A DNA stretch of 64,000 nt, from positions 1,246,147 through 1,310,146 of the forward strand of contig CAADRB010000038.1 of the NCBI GenBank assembly GCA_900708905.1, given 5' to 3'. Made by a program: the position numbers and the translations under genes. Below, piece by piece: positions 25,201 through 37,027 of the stretch. Positions within the stretch are counted from its first letter, which is position 1, and the number at the start of each line of letters is the position of its first letter. The DNA comes from Hymenolepis diminuta (lineage: Eukaryota > Platyhelminthes > Cestoda > Cyclophyllidea > Hymenolepididae). The notes under the pieces were generated by a model. It ran no database searches and was not told the origin of the DNA. It saw only the letters and a program-made list of their open reading frames with translations.

Positions 25201-28200
25201 NNNNNNNNNNNNNNNNNNNNNNNNNNNNNNNNNNNNNNNNNNNNNNNNNNNNNNNNNNNNNNNNNNNNNNNNNNNNNNNNNNNNNNNNNNNNNNNNNNNN
25301 NNNNNNNNNNNNNNNNNNNNNNNNNNNNNNGCTGGAAAGTTTATGGCCTCGGTATTTTGGGATATGCGTGATGTAATATTCATCGATTATCTTGAGAAAA
25401 GAAATACCATTAACAGTGAATATTATATAGCGTTATTGGAGCGTTTGAAGGCCGAAATAGCAAAGAAACGACCGCATATGGCAAAGAAAAAAATTTGTTT
25501 CATCAAGACAACGCACCGTGTGTGACAAGTGAATCAAAACAATGGCAAAACTACATGAATTGAACTTCGAATTGCTCCCACATCCACCGTATTCGCCAGA
25601 TTCGGTTCCCAGCGACTACTGGCTGTTCGTAGACCTGAAAAAATGCTCGCCGGTAAGAAATTTCGCATGAATGAAGAGGTTATCGCTGAAACTGACGTCT
25701 ATTTTGAGGTAAAAGATAGATCGTTCTGCAAAAGTGGTATTGAAATGTTAGAGTGGCGCTGGAATGATTGCGTTGCTCTTAATGGAGATTACGTTGATGA
25801 ATAAAGCTAACTTTGAACCAAAAAACCGTGTTTTCTTTTTTAGGCCCGGGACTTTTCAGCCCATGTGTTACATGTTCATAATACCGTTTTTACAGGATTA
25901 CCAATAATGCTGGAAGAAGACCTAGCTTAGCAATTACTAGCTCTGTCCGGTTTTACGAACCTACTATTTCAAAATAAGAAAAAGTCAGAGATGGTGTTGG
26001 AATATTTATATTGATGTGAAGTTGATAGTCTTGTAATCAGCAGACAGAGCAGGTGACAGGTAAAGCTCTGTGAGCTCGTGTTATGTAACGCGGAAAATCG
26101 GTAAATCACTTGAATCTCAGGGAATTGAGTTACATAGAGAGCGGCGTGAAGAAGACAGAAGACCGTAGGTCCCAGTAATATTAGATATTCTATACTGCTG
26201 CATTACTAAATTATTTTTGAACTGATTAACCCGTAAAAATTTATTCCCTAGGTCTCTGCACAATCACCTACTCCTCCGATTCCTAAAATTCCTTCAGACT
26301 CGGATTACCGTCAATTACAGTTTCCTCAATCGGAATCCATCATAGTTCCAGCCACTTCTCATGCGTATCAATGGTTGAATGTCGCGGATAGCGATCTTCG
26401 GCAGTCTTCAATCGTCCCGGTAAATACACTTGTATCACCGCCACCAGTTGCAGTTACGAATACAGTTACATCAAATCAAACATTATCACCCTTTAATGCT
26501 TCCCTTCCGCCACCTCCATCTCAACTGTCTACACCAGTTCGTCCTCAGGTGGCAAGCATACTTCCTCCCTTCCAAACTACCCCTTCTCTGCCGTCTTCTG
26601 CTCAAATAACAGCAATGTCCCATCCTCCTATTCCTCTCCAAACGTATCAGCCCCAGCAGCAGCAGAATCCACTGTCCTCTCAAATTCCAAACATTCCAGA
26701 GACTTTGCTATCTACTCTACAGAGAACATCATCATCACAGCCAAGCCAGCAGCCTGCTTATCAGCCAACATCCTCAAATCTACCCGTTACAACTCAATCA
26801 CAATACACATTTGCTAATCAGGTTGTCAATGCTGTTGCTAGTAATAATGTTGGAGACAACAATGAGACGCCTAAGTCACAGGAAGATCCGTTTTCTATCA
26901 TATTTCGAATTACTGGACTGTCGGATTTGATAAAATCGTGAGTTTCGAATGACTCTGTATGTTTTTCGCAGTATCTCTCCATGCATTTCGCATGTATTAG
27001 TTTTTTTTCGTGTTCGATATTATTAGTACAGAAGTTGAATTGAGTTTTTGGTCATTCCCTCTGCAATCGTTCATAATTTAAGTTTGTATTTATTCTAGTT
27101 GGTCAAAAGACTATTAGTAATTGTTCATATTGAATTACGATTTGGACGAGTAAGTGGATAACTTTCAAAATTACGTTAACAATTTTGAATACTTGATTTG
27201 TTAAATCCGTTTAGAGGAGGTTAGCCGCCCCAAACGAATGCTCATATTCTCTTGCTTTTTTTATTGTCGCATATTTACAAACCTGTTCTAATTTGTTTCC
27301 TAACGAGAGAAAGCTTAAATCTCAAATTATACAAAGCTGATGATTGGAGGTGGTACCGTGGTTGCATAGCTAGTAAATTTATTGCTCATTATTTAGTTTC
27401 CTTGTGTGCTATTTTTAAATACCTAGGTAGTTTTAGCTATCGATACTGCCAATTGTCGAGGTGTTTTGATCAACTGCTCCACTTATTTATCAGATAGTCA
27501 ATAAACTCTGAGCTTTACAGATATTAACTCATTCGGGGACCCGATATCTGAAACATTAGGGAACGACGCAGTGAAATCCGTCACTAAATAAAAAGTGGAC
27601 AGCCTTGTGAATCAGGAATTAAAATAAATATCCCGTCTTTAATCCCTGTTTTTATCGACCTTTCCCCCTTCCCTCCTAAAATTTGTATCTTTGGTAGTAA
27701 TAAACACTAGAAATCATGAGATAGTTCATAGGTTTATTGCTATACATTAGTTAAACTGTCTTTAAAATTTTGTTCAGTAAGCCAAATCAGAGTTGTAAAT
27801 TAGTTCTTTCCAAATAAAAACTTACCTATTCCCTTAATTCTGCTAACGTACGTGCTATGTATTTAGTTTATTTAAATGCATTAGATATGTGATGCGTGCG
27901 ATTTACTATTCAGTTTGATGCCCTTTTGAAATTTTTCGTTCATTTTTAATTCATTGCATAGAAAATTCCCTTATTTTGCCGTTTATGAACAGTAAGAGAT
28001 AAACTACATTACAGAATGGTGATGTAAAACTACCCTTTCCCTTCGGTTTAAACGTTATCGTTGGATCCATTGACTGACTGCTAGTTTTACGCTTGCGTAT
28101 TTTTCCTGTGTTCTTCGTTTTTTTGTTTTCCATAATTTAGCATCATTTCTTTTACAATGTACAGGGCGATATCCCAGTAAGAGGGAAATGACATAAGTTT

Positions 28201-31200
28201 TCGTTGCTATATTGAAAACTTACTACTGTTTCGTAAAGGGAAAATGTAGATAATTAATCGTTATTGTATTTTCACCCTGACAATTTCACGTGTTGGAAAT
28301 CTCAAAGAACTGACTTCTTTCTCTCTTACTTGTTCTGTAAAAATGTAAGTAACATTTACGAAACTTTGATTCTCTTAATGATCCCATAAAAACTTTTATC
28401 GACGTTACATTTCACTGTTTTTCAAATTTGTTAGTATGAAGTAGAATTGATGAAAATTCAAAAAATTAAAAGCCAAATTTCAGGTGGTAGCGATAATAAA
28501 ATGGAGCGAATTATATAGGCCGGAAAGTCCGCAAACTAGTAGGTCAGAACGGATCAATTTTATTTCATAACTCTAAACAGCCAATCTCTTTTTCATGTTA
28601 TTAGTTCATTACATCCTTTATTATTATTTTTTTATTTTTATTTCTATCCATGGCAAGGTGAAAGATTTTTTATTACGGAAAAGTTTCTAAATTCTGTGAA
28701 ACAGTAAAGCAGTACAATAAGGGGTGAAAGGGAAGGTTGAGCATCGGACCGTTAAAAATTCCTCCTTTATTTAAAGTATATTATCATTAATTCTTTATTT
28801 GCGATTAACTGCATCATTTTCTGATGTTCAATTTTCAGCGTGTGACCCATAAGCTCTCGGGAGTGTTCAGGTTCAGAAAGAAAATGATACTTGCTTTTTT
28901 ATTTGTCACTAAGACCACTGTGTATACTAATAATGGTCCAAGATTACTCGTTATCGCCTTGACTTTCGCAGTTTTCGAGTTCATATGTACGCAGTTATCC
29001 AGAGAGCATATAAATGCTTTCTCAATCCGCAATATTTGCGCACGATTCAATTATGGCTAAGCCAATAACAAGAGAAGATCTCAAAAACTATATTCTCTAC
29101 TACCTCATCTTTCTAAATCTGTGCTGTTGCTTCCAACAGCAAAATGATACCACCAAGCCGGAACCCGCTCCTACGCAGCTGCAGATTATGAATGACCTAG
29201 GAATGTTTTGAATATATTTGTATTAAAAATGAAATTCTTTTTATATCTTTTTCTGATTTTATGTAAGATATTATGTGACAAATTTTGCTATATTTGAATG
29301 TAAATTTTAAGATTATGGAAATCATAGCTGTAAAAGTGACGAGAAATAATCATTCGTTTAATTTTTGAAAGGGTTTTGCATCTTTAAGGGAAAAGTAGAA
29401 GTAAAGGCAATTAATTTCGAAAAATTTTTGATCATTTAAAGCTTTTATTTAAGGTTTGACTCGGACAAGATGAATGACCTTCAAGATCTCACGTTTTGTT
29501 GTAAGAGATTAGTTGTATCCTTCTTTTGTATTAGTGGCTTGCGATACTTTTGTGTTACTTTTCAAGCTATAAACAGTTAGAATACGTGGATTTGAGCTCA
29601 CTGCTCTATTCTATTGACTGGTATTGAAGTTCATCAGTTTAGTGAATGAGAATACATATCACAGCTCGAATGCGGCAAACTGATACAATCTGCAAGTATT
29701 CACTCAGATTCATTCAGTTGTTCACTCGAGCCTTCCTCGTTAAAATGAGCCCATTTAACCCCCAGAGTGGTAGCATTGAATAGACTAATACGCTTTGATC
29801 TGTATAAATGTGCAATCTTTCCTTTAAAATCAGACTGTTTTCATTTTGCTTGCAGAAGTTAGGAGATTTCAATTCCCGAGTCTGCTTTTATAATGGTTTT
29901 AAAATATATGAGCGTCAAAGTTGGTGATAATCCACACATCCATAAGTGTGTGCCGTGGGGTTTTGATGATCAACGCGAACCAGACCTATCTTAAAAGGGC
30001 TTAAAATGGGTCGGCAAAAGTTAGGACTTAAATATGGCTGAATGCTTTTAAAGATATTTTGTCGTATTTTGTTTTAATATTGTCTGAATTCTCATGATAA
30101 TGAGTTTCAATATCCTATGGTCAAATCACATTACCCAGGCACACAGTTTTAACCTCTTATTTTTGCCGAGTTTTATTAGAGAAAGAGACATCAGATTTAA
30201 TAAGTTTTATTTAAAATCAGTGTTATAAACATTAATGAACTTATCAGATCATTCCTGGACAACACATAACTTGTCGAGTAGGTTCCTTGCTATCACCCGC
30301 TTGAGCGCACAAGCACAATTGTTTGAAAAGAAGATAATAGAGGAGGTAGTTTTTAATATCATCCGTGGTTACAGCAGCCATGATTATCTTTTCGGATTTC
30401 CGTTTCTGTGTGGTTTTATATATACTTATTCTGCACTTATCTTCAATTTACGAAGTTATCATTGCCTGGGCGACGCTTATCTGAATCTGTTAAGTGCGGA
30501 GGTGAGTGGTGACAAATTTTCTGAAATTATTGCTCTTTCATCCTGCTTAATTCGACCAAGGGAATGAGTGACTGCGATATGCTCTAGATCCTCAGTTTTA
30601 AATAACGATTTCAACCCTGTGATCACTTCTACTATTTGTATCGGTTTCGAGTATAAGAAAATCAATCGTCAACGTTTCTAGATTCTTCAAGTCTTACAAA
30701 AGTTGAGGGTTGTAAAACTGCCATTTATCAGAATGTCATTCCTAATCCTGACCCAAAATGCGATTTGATTCTCGCCTTGGAACTTTTGAGGTTATACACC
30801 TTTGGTTTTGATGATTGCAGACGGATGAATTTGACAAATACCCGAATGAAGCGATATATGCCAGTATGTATTTTTCAGTCTTGCTGTACTTGCGTGTCCC
30901 ACTAGTGTACTATATATTAACTTAGTAAACGAATGATTATTATTGATAGTTATCATATACTAACAAAACTGCTACTTTTTCTTCTAAAAATGTTGCATTT
31001 AACTCTTACAAAGCAAACTGAAATTCAGATAGTGGTATATGCCGCCAAAAAATGAGCTTTTTTTTCAAATTTCATATAAAGAAAATCTAGAATCCGTCAA
31101 ATGAGGTAAAAGCTCCGCATATCGATGGTCCCCGAATTTCAGGCGCGGATTTACATACATCTACTTGTTTAAATAGTATCGGTGTTTGAGAAATTATAAT

Positions 31201-34200
31201 TGTTAGAATTGTATGTGAAAAAATATTTGATTAATCATATGTCATAATGGTAAAAGTGAACTTACTGATTCCATCAGTAATTAGATAAAATCTATGTGTC
31301 CATTTCTCAAACCGATCCAATCTTCACTATCCGAATTCTTGGTTTTTTTTTCTAGCAACATACAAGGTTGTGCTTTCTGTATTTCTATAGAAAAAAGAGA
31401 CTTTTTGATCTGAGAACGTGCCATTTCTCGCTTTGTTTTGTTCCTTGTTTGTTACCTTTCTATATACTATATGGCACTAAGTAGCCCATTTTACTCTTTA
31501 TTGTTATTGTCCTTGGCAAAGCAAAAAAACTTGACAATTTTTAATCATGGAGAACGTCTTAACAAATCTACACTTCGATTTCCTTTCTTAATGTTTCAAA
31601 TTATTTCTTATTATCACTATGATGAAATGTCGGTTGACATATTTTCAAATGATTTCGTAACCCTCCTCCCCCCCCTCCCCCCTCTTTTCATTTAGCTCTT
31701 GTAGCAGCCATCCACTGGATAAGAAATTCAATCAGTTTGCGGAACGTTTACATTTCGATGACGGTCTATCGCTAATGTCTTCTCATCTCGTGCGTTTACA
31801 AAGAGTCGATGACGCTGAGTGTCCATGTAAACTATTTTCTTTTTTCTTACACCTTTCATTTGTGATTGGTGTTCTAGTAAACGTCTGGATAGATTTCTTA
31901 TTAGGATCCTGCATCCACACCCTCTCATTGAACACCCGCTCCACATCCGAATTGAGCTGCCTAAGCCAACACTTTGTATGAGAAACTTTAAATTTTCCGA
32001 GCTTTGGTAATTGGGAATTCAATAAGAGTTTAGCGATTGTATCACCTTTTTGTGCACACTTGCACAGAGGTTGGTGCTGTGTTTCTGTAATCGTACGGCG
32101 AGGTTTCTCAGTGGGACTTTTTCTGCCAGCATTTTTTAACACTCATTTGCTGTCTGCTTTTCAGACTCAGCATTATCTGCCGAATCGCGTTCTGAACAAC
32201 TTTTAATTTGTTATCGTCCACCTTGGGATAGACGATGGTAGACGCATCGTAAAGAAAAACGGGCTCAACGAATATTTTAAGCAGTTTATCTTGAAAGTAC
32301 TTTCGATCCTAGATCTGGCTTAGGCATCCATTTTATCGAAATGATCAATTGCGATTCGTATCAATCGTTAAAGTTTGACATGAAGATAAATGTGGTTATT
32401 GTCCCGTTTTTTTCCCGAACTTTATTTTCTCCATTCGCCTTTATCATTCCTTATTGTAATCGATGCTGATGGTAATCCAAATAGCTGTTAACAATTTTTG
32501 GTGTGATACAACTATTTTGAGAATATTCCTAGACATAATTGTATTCATGCTTATCCACGCTTCCTGCACTACAAGTAGTCTCAGTTAATTTTTCACAGGT
32601 AATAATATCGCTATATCTAGTGAGATGAGATATTTCCTTCACATCATCTATTACCACTAAAACGGTGACTACGTTGGTTTTGGTGACCTACCTAAAGATA
32701 TTAAAGGGATTCAAGACTAGATAAATAATTGGAGATGAAGAGCCCGACCGCATCGCTCTATATTTACTATAACTGAGATTTTATAAATAATCTGGGGACG
32801 AGAAAATGGGTGCCATTAGAGGTTTGACACAGATCAATCACCACAGATACTTCCAATATGACTGGTTATGCCAGCTCCTCTTGAGCAGTATGTTAGCCTA
32901 GCATTGTCCGTTCAAATTGAGTTTCACACTGGGAGACTAGCTTGGCCGTGCCTTACTTCGTCCTCTCACATATCCATTGTTAAGACATGCCTTTGGGTTT
33001 TTATGTAGTCAATCACAGAACAGACCTTGCAAGAATATTTTTCGTGCAGAATATCCTTCTTTTATTTGCCATTTCATTCCATTATTAAAGGGCCAAGTCG
33101 GGCAAGTCCATGACTGGTGGAAATAGTCCCGCAACTCCTGTAACTCCAAAAGCTGACACCATCTCAACTCCAACTTATCCGGAAGGAGTGAAGGAGGTAG
33201 AGAAGAATGTGACTGTTGAAAAGCCGGTGACGCAAGTCTCTGGCTCTTCGTCAAGCAGTACAGCACATCAACATGCTATGACAACACAAGATGCTGAAGT
33301 AGATGGGGGTCAAAGTGACGGTGGAGCTACACCGACACAGGATGAATCAGAAAATCCCAATGATGGTAAGCTGAAATTTCGTTTTTATTTTCTCTACCGC
33401 TTATTTTGGGGCGGTAGAGACGATCTCACTCATCTACTCAGATTAAGTCATTTTTAAAAGCAAAATGCGTTGATATAATGTGGCCTGGATGTGTTAGCAG
33501 TACAACCATAATGAATATGTTTATTGGTTATTACTTCAGAGGATGAGGATAAGTGTAAATGAAAAAAAAACTTACTTAAGAGACAAAGTAGCTGAAAAAG
33601 GCTTGCGATAAGAACTTATGGTGTTTAAGAGGCTAATATACTTTCCTTTTTTCTAAATACATGTCCTCTATTTAACAAGCAACCAGGTGAATATTAACAA
33701 CAAAACAGGGTGGATTGACTTGTACGGGCAAGATTAAGGAGGGTAATGAGTAGATGGAAAACTTACGATAAGAACATTTTGATGATTAAAAGGACAATTT
33801 ACTTCACTACTGCTGTCTAATCAACAATCAGACGAACAGAGCAGGATGTATTGAATTTGGCCTGAAAGCAAACCCTCAAAATGCAGTATTTCGATGGTTA
33901 AAGGGGACCCCTTCTTCTGTCTGATTGGTGGTTGAAAGCTATATAGCTTGCCTTACTTTTTATGATTAAAGGGAGAATGCTTTAAACTACGAGGTTTATT
34001 TTTTTTTCTTTTTCTGGCTTTTAGCTCCACCGGTCACCAACTGTTTTGCGTTCTCGCAAACAGGTCAAATGAATTTTCCCCCTCCGCCCATACAAACAAC
34101 ATCGACTGCGTCAAACAACCTGCTTATTAATATTCTACCTATGGTATGTTCCTCTAACTTTACTGTCAATAGGTACAACATTTTTAACTTTATTTCCATG

Positions 34201-34912
34201 TCATAGTTTGAAATAATTTTGCGATTTTTATTAACAGTGAAATATTTGTAGACAAGTAATGGAATCGCTTAGAGTTTAAGATTGGAAGATGAATTTAAAT
34301 TTTTCAATGTTTAATGTTTATCTCACTTCTCCCCGATATTCCTTCCTCTCGTTTGCTAGTATTGGTCAATTAGGTATTGGGATCTGTACACAAAAATCTC
34401 TTAAAACCCTAGAAAGAACACATCTTTGTATATTGCATAAATTACAGCTGCTCGAGTAGACAAACTGGATGTATTAGCAATAGTGATAAGTTGTATAACT
34501 AGTCTAGGAAGCATCGTCATTGAGAGTCCATGTTCTCATTATTTAAATAACGGTAAACTGGATGCGTTCCGGGGAGGGCCACATACGTCCATCTAGTTAA
34601 GGTCATCTGGTCAGGAGTAAGACAATTTCTGCATGTTCTGTTATACCTACTCATTGAGTTACCTTTTAATGTTTGTATGTATATATCAAATTAATCTCGT
34701 ATACCTTGTTATAACTTGTCTCTTTCGCCTTCTAGAGTCTACCACCCACATTCAATTCCATGAGTCAACCGCCTTGGCATACCGGACTCCCTCCTGGTCT
34801 CGGTGGAGGAAGGCCACCCCCGCCTCAAACATTTTTCCCTGTTTTTCCTCCCTCAATGCTCTCCAGGCCACCGAATTTCTCCAACCTTCCCAATAGTCAA
34901 AGTAACCAGTAA
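19225..34912 (+). CDS. RPRD2: RPRD2-like CID-domain protein (Pol II CTD-interacting)
   Basis: Ten exons, 19225-19381, 19530-19662, 19696-19873, 19952-20254, 23329-23684, 24192-24375, 26252-26937, 33091-33365, 34025-34143 and 34736-34912, join in phase into 855 residues. Residues ~1-150 form a CID (CTD-interaction domain): SEHAELIAKIWLQNFE, QLALFYVLNEVLQNC, FRPGIPIDKIKKLLLMWGQQ. Residues ~185-275 form the RPRD helical/coiled-coil region, with CAEQLDCTLNDLSRKLAAQE and YKLYEQQIRETL. A long disordered tail (~280-855), rich in Pro, Ser and Gln and ending in PPPPQTFFPVFPP, makes it RPRD2-like rather than the ~320-aa RPRD1A/B. RPRD proteins bind the phosphorylated Pol II CTD and assist CTD phosphatases; that role is inferred from the family. 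Five DxD(Y/L)R motifs occur between residues 363 and 487. Intron 19663-19695 is only 33 nt, while two others of 3.1 and 6.2 kb host mobile elements. Alternative exons in the large introns cannot be excluded. Confidence 0.9.
20560..22880 (-). mobile_element. Decayed Ty3/gypsy-type LTR retrotransposon (internal region only)
   Basis: In an intron of the RPRD2-like gene, minus-strand frames carry retroelement segments in the normal order. From 22.8 kb leftwards come: traces of the gag end, an aspartic-protease motif LDTASDIT near 22.3 kb, reverse transcriptase at 21560-21778 (KFDLAEAYCQMEIA), the RT/RNase H connection at 21343-21588 (KWDWTPECENAFTKLKS), and integrase zinc-binding/catalytic remnants around 20.57-20.82 kb. 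Frames are broken many times. The RT stretch holding the catalytic YxDD box appears deleted at about 21570-21590, with a frame change at the join. No LTRs were recognised. It is inactive; only the description is given. Confidence 0.85.
24563..25868 (+). mobile_element. mariner transposon, copy 1 (defective transposase)
   Basis: The ends are inverted repeats of about 28 bp beginning ACACATGGGCTGAAAAGT, and the element is flanked by TA at 24561-24562 and 25869-25870, the expected mariner target duplication. Its length is 1306 bp including a run of N at 25077-25330. Fragments of a mariner transposase read on the + strand: a start [10 protein letters not shown] near 24743, then TIKRWLADFKRGRRDTDDAE, AVTPENIQKIHKVVLND and KISKERVGFILHEH before the gap. 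After it come KVMASVFWD-like residues, [20 protein letters not shown], and [17 protein letters not shown], which carries the last catalytic Asp region. The coding region contains stops and at least two frameshifts, so it cannot encode a full enzyme. It sits in an intron of the RPRD2-like gene. Confidence 0.93.
25077..25330. other. Assembly gap (N run)
   Basis: 254 N bases inside mariner copy 1. The total element length with the gap (1306 bp) fits a normal mariner, so the gap size appears realistic. It is probably caused by the nearly identical second copy. Confidence 0.95.
29056..29211 (+). CDS. Possible small ORF with one hydrophobic segment, nested in RPRD2-like intron
   Basis: Starting at an internal ATG, the ORF reads MAKPITREDLKNYILYYLIF and continues with a cysteine-rich hydrophobic end (LNLCCCF), then a hydrophilic tail ending NDLGMF. 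The hydrophobic stretch could be a membrane anchor. An ATTAAA hexamer follows the stop closely. The frame is open upstream to about 29014, so it could instead be a terminal exon. It does not join the RPRD2-like flanking exons in phase. Family not recognised. Confidence 0.25.
   Translation, partial: AKPITREDLKNYILYYLIFLNLCCCFQQQNDTTKPEPAPTQLQIMNDLGMF
30681..30864 (+). CDS. Unassigned exon-like segment inside RPRD2-like intron
   Basis: A stop-free frame of about 61 codons lies between an AG acceptor (TTTCTAG, ending ~30680) and a consensus-like donor CCA/GTATGT after 30864. It contains TAIYQNVIPNPDPKCDLILA and LELLRLYTFGFDDCRRMNL, whose composition looks like protein rather than random AT-rich DNA. 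A possible upstream partner ends at a strong GAG/GTGAGT donor near 30501. Phase does not fit insertion between the neighbouring RPRD2-like exons without breaking the frame, so it may be part of a nested gene or a fossil. No family recognised. Confidence 0.3.
31661..31683. other. C-rich tract able to form a G-quadruplex on the minus strand
   Basis: A short island of almost pure C with single T interruptions stands out in AT-rich intron. The complementary G runs meet the usual four-run G-quadruplex pattern. No known function here. Confidence 0.5.
31783..32330 (-). mobile_element. Non-LTR (RTE/jockey-like) retrotransposon fragment, C-terminal part
   Basis: On the minus strand, starting near 32300, a broken frame reads FVEPVFLYDASTIVYPKVDD followed by NKLKVVQNAIRQIML. 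This resembles the thumb/C-terminal part of non-LTR reverse transcriptases (the pattern PVLLYGSETW...KLxxFQNxxLRxIL). After a frame break a 119-codon ORF (31783-32142) continues with a basic segment and KVSHTKCWLRQLNSDVERVF, like the post-RT tail. It is 5'-truncated, as is usual for such elements, and lies antisense in the RPRD2-like gene. The clade is uncertain. Confidence 0.5.
33575..33995. repeat. Degenerate tandem repeat in RPRD2-like intron
   Basis: Two to three imperfect units of roughly 130-170 bp recur, marked by GATAAGAAC followed by GATGATTAAAAGG-like or GTTTAAGAGG-like sequence and then TACTT...CT(G)TCTAATCAACAA/TTTAACAAGCAA. A third unit is more decayed. There is no coding capacity. 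Confidence 0.4.
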
Positions 34913-35921
34913 ACACGCCTGTATTCCACACACAAAACCCACCCACCCCCTCCCCATATTAGAGTTAGAGCACTGTAAATAATGGCTTAGTCCCTTATTC
35001 CTTCCTCTTCACTCTTACCTACTCCTGTTTTCTGATGTAATTTAAATATAACAAATGTGTGAGCTTTATCCCTTGGTTCTTTTGTAGTCAGATTGCAACT
35101 TCTCGAAGTTTCATTTTATCGATTTTCCACTAGTGAATCGGAGGTAGGGTGATGAGTGACAGGACAGTATATATACCGATCGCGAGGCAAATTCTATCCA
35201 TACGAATGGACGACTGAAATAGATAATACAAAATGGAGTCGAAGTGGCAGAAACCGAGCTTATATTTCTAAAGGAGAGCGGTCCAGTCTGTAAATTAAAG
35301 AATCGTTGTAAGGTCTTTTAATCTGATATCTTTCTTTCTTATCTGGTTTCTTATTAATCTTCTCGTTCTATCGATTGCATAATTAGAGTGGACAAAGAAA
35401 GCTGGCGCAGTGGTCAACGTTCGCATCTTTCAAGTCAAAAGCGTCTAGATCAATCACAGTGCACATGAGGTGATGTGGATGGCGAACTGCATTGATTAAT
35501 TTCAATAAGCAGGGATGGTAGGGTGCAATTTTCTCAACAGGGGAGTTCCCTTACAAGTCAAGTCAAGTGTCATGAACACCGCGCCTAATGGTCTAGGAAA
35601 AGCTTTTAAATTTCTAGTCTGCACCAGTAATGCAGCTGTCAAATTGTGCATTTCCCCCAAGTCAGATTGATGCTTATCTGTACATGCCCAGGGTGTGGAT
35701 AACTAACCTTAAGAAGGATGTTAGAATGCGAGTTTCTTATAAAAGCAACTTCAGGATAATTTTCCTCTAAGTTATTACTGAAACAATACTAAACAAAGGA
35801 GAATGTGCCAGCACTGACAACGAAGCAAGAGTATATGAAAGGTCCAAAATCTATTTAGAATGATTGATTTGGTCAATAGATAAAAAAAGCATTCTTAAGT
35901 GGTAAAAGAAGCCCACCACTA
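34913..35921. other. Intergenic region between convergent RPRD2-like and AASDHPPT
   Basis: About 1 kb between the two stop codons of convergent genes. It holds their 3' UTRs and a tRNA-derived SINE-like repeat (described separately). No further exon is supported. Confidence 0.6.
35394..35610 (+). repeat. tRNA-derived SINE-like element, copy 1
   Basis: The head has a box A-like TGGCGCAGTGG and, about 45 nt on, a box B-like GATCAATCA, as in internal Pol III promoters of tRNA-derived SINEs. The tail block GTGTCATGAACAC...CTAATGG matches the tails of the related repeats at 47.6 and 51.9 kb. Confidence 0.6.
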
Positions 35922-37027
35922 TCAAGATAATAATCGTCTGGACGAGGAAGGACATAGTTCTTTGGACGCGTACGACGACCAGATGTCACCAATCACTTCA
36001 TTCCAGGGTTTTACACTGCTCATAATTTGTTCGAATGAAACTTCTTGGAAAGGCTCTTTACAGAAGATGCTCTATAGCAAGATCAGATTATAATAAAAGT
36101 CAAAATTACAATTGGGAACCCATATTTACGCCAAGCGATAGCTGCAACATGATTTGAGGGAAGGCTGTGCTCTTCAAACGACCATTCTTCCGAAACTAGA
36201 CCGGGAAAACTGCACGTGGGTTGATCACCCGTTAAATCAAATTCGACTGAGGAAACATCTATTCTCAGTCCCGTTCCAGTATTCTTCACAAATGCTTCTT
36301 TTAAACACTAAATAACAGAGTTCGGAAACATTAATATCGTAGGATTATACCCAAAGTCTGAAAAATCGACGAATTTTGGACTTTTCGTCAATGCCAGCAT
36401 TAATCCAATAAAATTCAGAAGAACTGAAGAGATATCTCATTTTATGAATAAAACCATCGACCGACATTGTGGCAGCTAAAATATTAGTTTTTTTCAAGAT
36501 AATGAACTTACGCGGTAACTCAATTCGCATTACATCGACCCCAGTACGCATATTTTGACAGGATGTTAGAAGGGTAAAGTCGCCGTTATGTGTTAGATTA
36601 AAATCAAAATTAAACGAATTTATGATATATGGCCGACCGTCTGTGTCCCTCTGCGCATTAACTAGTGCGGAATCCAGAGAGAGACAATGCTTGGTTACAT
36701 ATAGAACTAAGAGACGAGCTGCCTATCAAAATAATGACAATTTAAAACCAATTTATTGATTATTTACTAGGAATGACTTGACATCACGTCTGTAAGCGTA
36801 TTTTAGTGAGTTTGATTGATCTGCCAAAGAAATGCAACGAAAGACGTCAAGTAATTGTTTTCCCGTGGGATCCCAAAGGCCATGGTTAAAGGCTAATCGA
36901 TTAATCTAAAATAGAAGGAATTAGTGATTTTTTGATTTATTAATTTAAAAAACAACTGCATTTAGACAAGAATTATTTGCAAAATACTTCAATCTATGTG
37001 ATGCATGCGAAAAACCCTACTTGCCAT
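35922..37027 (-). CDS. AASDHPPT: L-aminoadipate-semialdehyde dehydrogenase phosphopantetheinyl transferase
   Basis: Exons on the minus strand are 36905-36768, 36722-36512, 36475-36351, 36307-36110 and 36071-35922 (stop TGA). A proposed 4-codon first exon, 37027-37016, would give 277 aa in total against ~309 in human. The enzyme moves 4'-phosphopantetheine from CoA to carrier-protein serines (fatty-acid synthase/ACP type) in the cytosol. Seen here: RLAFNHGLWDP at the N-terminus, FNFDFNLTHNGDFTLLTS, the Mg-binding motif TGVDVM (Asp ~113), the signature RLWCLKEAFVKNTGTGL (Lys 165, Glu 166), EEWSFEEHSLPSNHVAAIAW, and a C-terminal FEQIMSSVKP block matching the human tail. The final intron is only 38 nt; reading through it gives a shorter hydrophobic end, which I reject because the spliced end matches the family. 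The first exon and its weak donor are the least certain part. The gene is divergent from RNF103. Confidence 0.88.

Noticed and set aside
26486..26683. 65-codon minus-strand ORF rich in Arg
   Set aside because: Antisense shadow of the Pro/Ser-rich RPRD2-like exon.
36083..36109. Alternative AASDHPPT C-terminus by read-through of the 38-nt intron
   Set aside because: It gives a hydrophobic end unlike the family, whereas splicing to 36071 gives a tail similar to human AASDHPPT.
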